Positions 59,778 to 64,000 of a stretch of DNA of 64,000 nucleotides are shown here, piece after piece. The stretch is taken from contig NZ_APJI01000005.1 in NCBI RefSeq assembly GCF_000497575.1, positions 1 to 64,000 of the forward strand, in the 5' to 3' direction. Position 1 is the stretch's first letter. Every line of letters starts with the position of its first letter. The stretch is from Afipia sp. OHSU_II-C1. GTDB lineage: Bacteria; Pseudomonadota; Alphaproteobacteria; Rhizobiales; Xanthobacteraceae. The translations under genes and the position numbers were made by a program. The notes beneath the pieces are model-generated. The model saw only the letters and a list, made by a program, of their open reading frames with translations. It ran no database searches and was not told the origin of the DNA.

Positions 59778-62108
59778 CTAGCCTTTCTTTTTCGATTTGC
59801 GCGCCTTGCGGGAAGGCTTGCGCGGTTTCTTCCTGTCCTTGCTATCGCGTCCCGGCCGTGCCTTGCCGCCTGCATTCGGCGGTCTGGCGCGGCTGTCGCG
59901 CATACGGCCGCCACGGGGAGCGGTTCGCCCTTCGGACAACAGTTCGAACCGCAGCGCCCCGGCCACAGGTGCAGCTTCTACCAGACGAACCTGCACCACG
60001 TCACCCAATCGATGCATGGCACCGCTGCGCGATCCGATCAGGGCGTGGCGGGTTTCATCGTAGTTGTAATACTCGCTTCCCAGGGTGCGCACGGGAATCA
60101 GGCCGTCCGCGCCCGTGTCGGCCAATTTTACGAACAATCCCGCGCGGGTGACGCCCGAGATTCGCCCCTCGAATGTCGCGCCGATGCGGTCGGCGAGGAA
60201 ATGCGCGATCAGCCGGTCGGCTGTTTCGCGTTCGGCCTTCATCGCGCGGCGTTCGGTGAGCGAAATTGCCGCAGCGACTTCGTTCAGTGTTTCAAACGTC
60301 TCGGTTTCGGGGAGGGCGCCTTCGCCGAGCCCAAGCGCGCGGATCAGCGCGCGATGCACGATAAGATCGGCGTATCGGCGGATTGGCGACGTGAAATGAG
60401 CGTAACGCCGGAGATTCAGGCCGAAGTGGCCGTAATTGTCCGCCGAGTACTCTGCCTGCGCCTGCGAGCGCAGGACGACTTCGTTCACCAGCGATTCCGC
60501 GTCGCGTCCCTTCACCTGGGCAAGAATGCGGTTGAACACGGCAGGACGCAGCGCGCCCGTGGCGGAGAACGGCATTTCCAGCGTCTTGAGAAATTCGCGG
60601 AGGTTGTGGACCTTCTCCACCGTCGGCTCGTCGTGCACGCGATAGATCAGCGGCAGGGTTTTCTTCTCAAGCGTTTCCGCCGCCGCGACGTTGGCGAGGA
60701 TCATGAACTCCTCGATCAGCCGGTGCGCGTCGAGCCGTTCCGGCGTTGTCACGCGGTCGACCGTGCCGTCGGCTTTCAGAAGAATCTTGCGCTCGGGGAG
60801 ATCGAGATCGAGCGGATCGCGCTCGTCACGGCCGCGTTTCACCAGCGCATAGGCATCCCAAAGCGGCTTCAGGATCGGATCGAGCAGGGGGCCGGTGGTG
60901 TCGTCAGGACGTCCGTCGATGGCAGCCTGGGCCCGCGCATAGTTCAGTTTCGCCGCCGAACGCATCAGCACGCGATGAAACGTATGCGAGCGTTTGCGGC
61001 CGTCCTTGTCGATCACCATGCGCACGGCGAGCGCACCGCGCGGCTCGCTTGGCTTCAGCGAGCACAGATCGTTGGAGATGCGCTCGGGAAGCATCGGGAC
61101 CACGCGGTCCGGGAAATAGACCGAGTTGCCGCGCTTGAGCGCCTCGCGATCGAGCGGCGACTGTGGCCGCACATAGAATGCGACATCGGCGATGGCGACG
61201 TTGACGATGTAGCCGCCCTTGTTGTTCGGATCGCTGTCCGGTTCGGCATGGACAGCGTCGTCGTGGTCCTTGGCATCCGGCGGATCGATGGTCACGAGCG
61301 GGACGTCGCGCCAGTCCTCGCGGCCTGCAAGCGTCGCGGGCTTGGCGGCTTCGGATTCGCGGATCACGTCGGCAGGGAATTCCTGCGGGATCTCGTGCGC
61401 GTGGATCGCGATCAGGCTCACGGCCTTTTCGGTCTTGAGCGAACCGAGGCGTTCCTTCACCCGGCCGGACGGCAGTCCGTAGCCGCGCGAGCGCATCAGT
61501 TCCACGCTGACCAGATCGCCATCCTGCGCGCCGCCGGAATCCTTCGCGGCGATGGCGAGGTCGCGTCCCGCCTGTTTCTTGTCGACAGGGATCATCCGGC
61601 CGTCGCCGTTTGGCATCACGCGATAGATTCCGAGGGCGCGGTGCTGTGTCTTGTCGAGCACCTTGATGACGCGGCCGCGATAAGCCTTCTCGTGTTTGCT
61701 GTCGGGCTTTTCGACACGCAGCAGTGCGCGGTCGCCGACGCCAGCGGCGGTGCCGGGAGCGGCCTTGCGCGGGACATGAATGCGGATGACCGGGGCAGGG
61801 CCGTCGGTTTCCTCCAGCCATTCGGCGGGTGAGGCGAGGAGCTCGCCGTCGCTGTCACGGCCGGTGATGTCCGCAACGATGGTTGGCGGCAGCGATTTCG
61901 GTTCGGCGACTTTCTTGCCGCGCCTGGCGATCAAGCCTTCGTCGGTGAGCTCGCGCAGGATGCGCCGGAGCGCCGCGCGGGATTCGTTCTTCAATCCGAA
62001 ATGCCGCGCCAGTTCGCGTGTGCCGGCTTCACCGGGATGCGCCTTGACGAACGCGACGATGCTCTCTCGGTCGGGAAAGGCTGTCGTCGCGTCGCTTTTC
62101 TTTTTCAT
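59778..62108 (-). CDS. rnr: Ribonuclease R
   Basis: A processive 3'-5' exoribonuclease for structured RNA, 776 aa. A winged-helix N-domain covers about 10-70 (FVKAHPGEAGTRELARHFGL). Cold-shock-like OB folds follow to about 250. The RNB catalytic domain starts near 265 with VTIDPPDAKDHDDAVHAE, supplying the acidic metal ligands, and VAFYVRPQSPLDREALKRGN. It also has LNYARAQAAIDG and SPIRRYADLIVHRALI. A C-terminal S1 domain begins RISGVTRAGLFVKLADTGAD. The tail is Lys/Arg-rich. Its start overlaps the topA stop (TAATG), so the genes are translationally coupled. Confidence 0.96.
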   Translation of the reverse strand: MKKKSDATTAFPDRESIVAFVKAHPGEAGTRELARHFGLKNESRAALRRILRELTDEGLIARRGKKVAEPKSLPPTIVADITGRDSDGELLASPAEWLEETDGPAPVIRIHVPRKAAPGTAAGVGDRALLRVEKPDSKHEKAYRGRVIKVLDKTQHRALGIYRVMPNGDGRMIPVDKKQAGRDLAIAAKDSGGAQDGDLVSVELMRSRGYGLPSGRVKERLGSLKTEKAVSLIAIHAHEIPQEFPADVIRESEAAKPATLAGREDWRDVPLVTIDPPDAKDHDDAVHAEPDSDPNNKGGYIVNVAIADVAFYVRPQSPLDREALKRGNSVYFPDRVVPMLPERISNDLCSLKPSEPRGALAVRMVIDKDGRKRSHTFHRVLMRSAAKLNYARAQAAIDGRPDDTTGPLLDPILKPLWDAYALVKRGRDERDPLDLDLPERKILLKADGTVDRVTTPERLDAHRLIEEFMILANVAAAETLEKKTLPLIYRVHDEPTVEKVHNLREFLKTLEMPFSATGALRPAVFNRILAQVKGRDAESLVNEVVLRSQAQAEYSADNYGHFGLNLRRYAHFTSPIRRYADLIVHRALIRALGLGEGALPETETFETLNEVAAAISLTERRAMKAERETADRLIAHFLADRIGATFEGRISGVTRAGLFVKLADTGADGLIPVRTLGSEYYNYDETRHALIGSRSGAMHRLGDVVQVRLVEAAPVAGALRFELLSEGRTAPRGGRMRDSRARPPNAGGKARPGRDSKDRKKPRKPSRKARKSKKKG

Positions 62109-64000
62109 TATCCGCGTGCTTTACCGGCGCTCTTCTTTTCAGCGACCTTCGTGACCTTGGCTGCGGCGACCTTCGATGCCTTCGCTTTGGCTGCCTCCGT
62201 CAGCGACACAGGTTCTGCTGCTTCCTTTTTCGGTGCGGCCTTTTTCGCCACAGCTTTCTTCTTTGCCGCCGGTTTCTTCGCGGTTTTTTCCGATGCGGCA
62301 GCGTCGTCGGCCTTTGCCGCTGGCGCAGCCTTCTTCGTCGCCTTCTTGGCGGCGCGCTTCGGCTTGCCGCCGGTCTTGGCCGCGCGCTCCTCGATCAGGG
62401 CAATGGCTTCCTCGATCGTCAGCTTTTCCGGCTCGATGCTGTCGGGAATGGTCGCGTTGATGCCGTCGATAGTGACGTAAGCTCCGTAGCGGCCTTTCTT
62501 GAGCATGATCTTGCCGCCGCGCGCGGGGTAGTCGCCGACCTCCTTGCCGGGATCAGCGCCGAACCGGCGGCTCGGACCTTTCGCGACCTTCTCGGCGATC
62601 AGCGTGATCGCGCGGTTGAGGCCGACATGGTAGACATCGTCACCCGCTTCGAGGCTCGCGTAAGTCTTGCCGTGGCGCACGAACGGACCGAAACGGCCGA
62701 TGCCGGCGGTAATGACTTCGCCGTCCTCCGGATGGGGGCCGATATCGCGCGGCAGCGACAGGAGCTTCAGCGCGAGTTCGAGTTCAACGTCGGCGGGCGA
62801 CATGTTCTTCGGAATGCCCGCGCGCTTCGGCTTCTCGTCCTCGCCGTAGTCCTTGGGCTCGCCGAGCTGGATATAGGGACCGAAACGACCCGCCTTGACC
62901 GCGACTTCGAGGCCCGACACCGGGTCCTTGCCGAGTGGACGATCGCTCGATCCGCTCGATGCGGCCAGCGGCCGGGTGTAGCGGCACTCGGGATAGTTCG
63001 AACAGCCGACAAAGGCGCCGAACTTGCCGGCCTTCAGATTGAGCTTGCCGGTGCCGCAGCTCGGGCACTGGCGCGGGTCGCCGCCATCGGCGCGCGGCTC
63101 GTAGATGTGCTCGCCGAGCATCGCGTCGAGCACGTCGAGCACTTCGGTAACGCGAACGTCCTTGATTTCGTTGACTGCGCCGATGAAGTCCTTCCAGAAA
63201 TCCGTCAGCACCTGTTTCCAGGAAATCTCGTTGTTCGAGATCAGGTCGAGTTTTTCTTCGAGGTCGGCGGTGAAATCGAACTCGACGTAACGCGCGAAAT
63301 AATTCTCAAGGAACGCCACCACGACGCGGCCCTTGTCCTCGCCGTGCAGACGCTTTTTCTCGAGCTTCACATAGCCACGGTCTTTCAGCACCTGAATGAT
63401 CGAGGCATAGGTCGATGGGCGGCCGATGCCGAGTTCTTCCATGCGCTTGACCAGCGAGGCTTCCGAAAAGCGCGGTGGCGGTTCGGTGAAGTGCTGGGTG
63501 ACGCTGAGGCTTTCGCGCTTGAGTGCTTCGCCCTCGCTCATGGCGGGGAGGCGGCGGCTGTCTTCATCCTCGGGATCGTCGTCGCGGCCTTCCTGATACA
63601 CCGCGAGGAAGCCGTCGAACTTGATGACCTGACCAGTGGCGCGCAATTCGAGCACGCGCGCACCCACCTTGCCGGTGATGTCCACCGTGGTGCGTTCCAT
63701 TTCGGCTGATTCCATCTGGCTGGCGACCGTACGCATCCAGATCAGCTCATAGAGCCGGGCCTGATCGTTATCGAGCCTGGACCTCAGTGAAGCCGGGCGG
63801 CGCGACAGGTCGGTCGGCCGGATCGCTTCGTGGGCTTCCTGCGCGTTCTTGGCTTTCGAACTGTACTGGCGCGGCGAGTCCGGCACATAGGCCTTACCGT
63901 AGTCCTCGCCGATCACCTTGCGCGCCTGTGTGATGGCGGACGGATCGATCTGCACACCGTCGGTACGCATATAAGTAATGAGGCCGGTGGTCTCGCCGCC
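62108..64000 (-). CDS. topA: DNA topoisomerase I, partial (N-terminus beyond the window)
   Basis: Relaxes negative supercoils by cutting one DNA strand. Only the C-terminal part (about 630 residues) is in the window; the gene continues past 64000. The catalytic Tyr is the codon at 63971-63973, inside TGLITYMRTDGV. Further type IA motifs are YVPDSPRQYSSKAKNAQEAH and EAIRPTDLSR. One C4 zinc finger is present (QCPSCGTGKLNLKAGKFGAF, VGCSNYPECRYTRPL). It is followed by TopA C-terminal repeats (GRFGPYIQLG, GRFGPFVRHG, GRYGAYVTIDG). The last 100 residues are Lys/Ala-rich and probably bind DNA or polymerase. Confidence 0.97.
   Translation of the reverse strand, partial: GGETTGLITYMRTDGVQIDPSAITQARKVIGEDYGKAYVPDSPRQYSSKAKNAQEAHEAIRPTDLSRRPASLRSRLDNDQARLYELIWMRTVASQMESAEMERTTVDITGKVGARVLELRATGQVIKFDGFLAVYQEGRDDDPEDEDSRRLPAMSEGEALKRESLSVTQHFTEPPPRFSEASLVKRMEELGIGRPSTYASIIQVLKDRGYVKLEKKRLHGEDKGRVVVAFLENYFARYVEFDFTADLEEKLDLISNNEISWKQVLTDFWKDFIGAVNEIKDVRVTEVLDVLDAMLGEHIYEPRADGGDPRQCPSCGTGKLNLKAGKFGAFVGCSNYPECRYTRPLAASSGSSDRPLGKDPVSGLEVAVKAGRFGPYIQLGEPKDYGEDEKPKRAGIPKNMSPADVELELALKLLSLPRDIGPHPEDGEVITAGIGRFGPFVRHGKTYASLEAGDDVYHVGLNRAITLIAEKVAKGPSRRFGADPGKEVGDYPARGGKIMLKKGRYGAYVTIDGINATIPDSIEPEKLTIEEAIALIEERAAKTGGKPKRAAKKATKKAAPAAKADDAAASEKTAKKPAAKKKAVAKKAAPKKEAAEPVSLTEAAKAKASKVAAAKVTKVAEKKSAGKARG

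Noticed and set aside
60012-61832. 606-codon + strand frame
   Set aside because: Antisense to rnr, which has a full RNB domain.
62108-62400. Low-complexity Lys/Ala stretch as a separate gene or repeat
   Set aside because: It is the in-frame C-terminal tail of topA.
1-64000. CRISPR arrays, rRNA, prophage or intact IS elements
   Set aside because: No direct-repeat array, rRNA core sequence, phage structural gene or transposase was seen in any frame.

Overview
This is a GC-rich chromosomal window from an alphaproteobacterium. It is most likely from the order Hyphomicrobiales, family Nitrobacteraceae (the Bradyrhizobium / Rhodopseudomonas / Nitrobacter / Afipia group). The evidence is the gene set: MipZ, DivK-PleD, EipB, a stand-alone small FliN, AzlC/AzlD, DUF1489 and DUF3572 proteins, and the topA-rnr-DUF983-Nudix order. 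Intergenic palindromes and candidate CtrA and FixK/FNR sites agree with this. No rRNA, CRISPR array, prophage or intact insertion sequence was found. There is one tRNA, tRNA-Leu(GAG).

Layout. 1-492: a non-coding stretch with a 16-bp perfect palindrome and a long inverted repeat. 493-10043: glutathione-dependent formaldehyde dehydrogenase, a DMT exporter, photolyase, a chemoreceptor, a small membrane protein, a 1-Cys peroxiredoxin and a secreted phosphodiesterase. 10206-14824: biotin-dependent carboxylase alpha subunit, oxaloacetate decarboxylase family protein, acylphosphatase, and a divergent LysR/tautomerase pair. 14896-24041: an acyltransferase-TPR fusion, lipB, fliN, tRNA-Leu, a broken formylglycine-generating-enzyme relative, two tandem polysaccharide deacetylases, mgtE, a secreted M15-like peptidase, a solitary HTH regulator and an aldo/keto reductase. 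24086-34296: small housekeeping and unknown genes, panC, mipZ, an alpha/beta hydrolase, and a cluster of a 60-aa protein, a VWA-like protein and a membrane J-domain protein. 34517-43232: D-Ala-D-Ala carboxypeptidase with SPOR, a phasin, a Tad-type pilus protein with a VWA domain, clpS-clpA and a lytic transglycosylase. 43480-50220: azlCD, a HIT protein, a FUSC protein, a FemAB-like protein, GDPD, RidA and EipB. 50228-64000: dinB-DUF3572, divK-pleD, a CBS-BON / universal stress pair, rpmG, an accessory block (LLM monooxygenase, TolA/TonB-like protein, truncated redoxin), then Nudix-DUF983-rnr-topA read leftwards, with topA running off the right edge.

How the genes fit together. Several are cell-cycle and envelope functions typical of alphaproteobacteria: DivK-PleD signalling, the MipZ division-site gradient, EipB and peptidoglycan enzymes with SPOR domains. 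Motif reading adds regulation: a perfect TTAA-N7-TTAA CtrA-type box before the HTH gene, three 7/8 matches before other genes, a perfect TTGAT-N4-ATCAA FixK/FNR box between the CBS-BON and universal-stress genes, and two TGC-N3-GCA sites in the phasin promoter that fit PhaR control.

Most of the window is ordinary chromosomal backbone, and I did not find a convincing new defence or mobile system. The items most worth a second look are the regulatory sites, the gene remnants (formylglycine-generating enzyme, redoxin, duplicated start of the pilus gene), the acyltransferase-TPR fusion, the small protein/VWA/J-domain cluster, and the palindromic repeats between genes.
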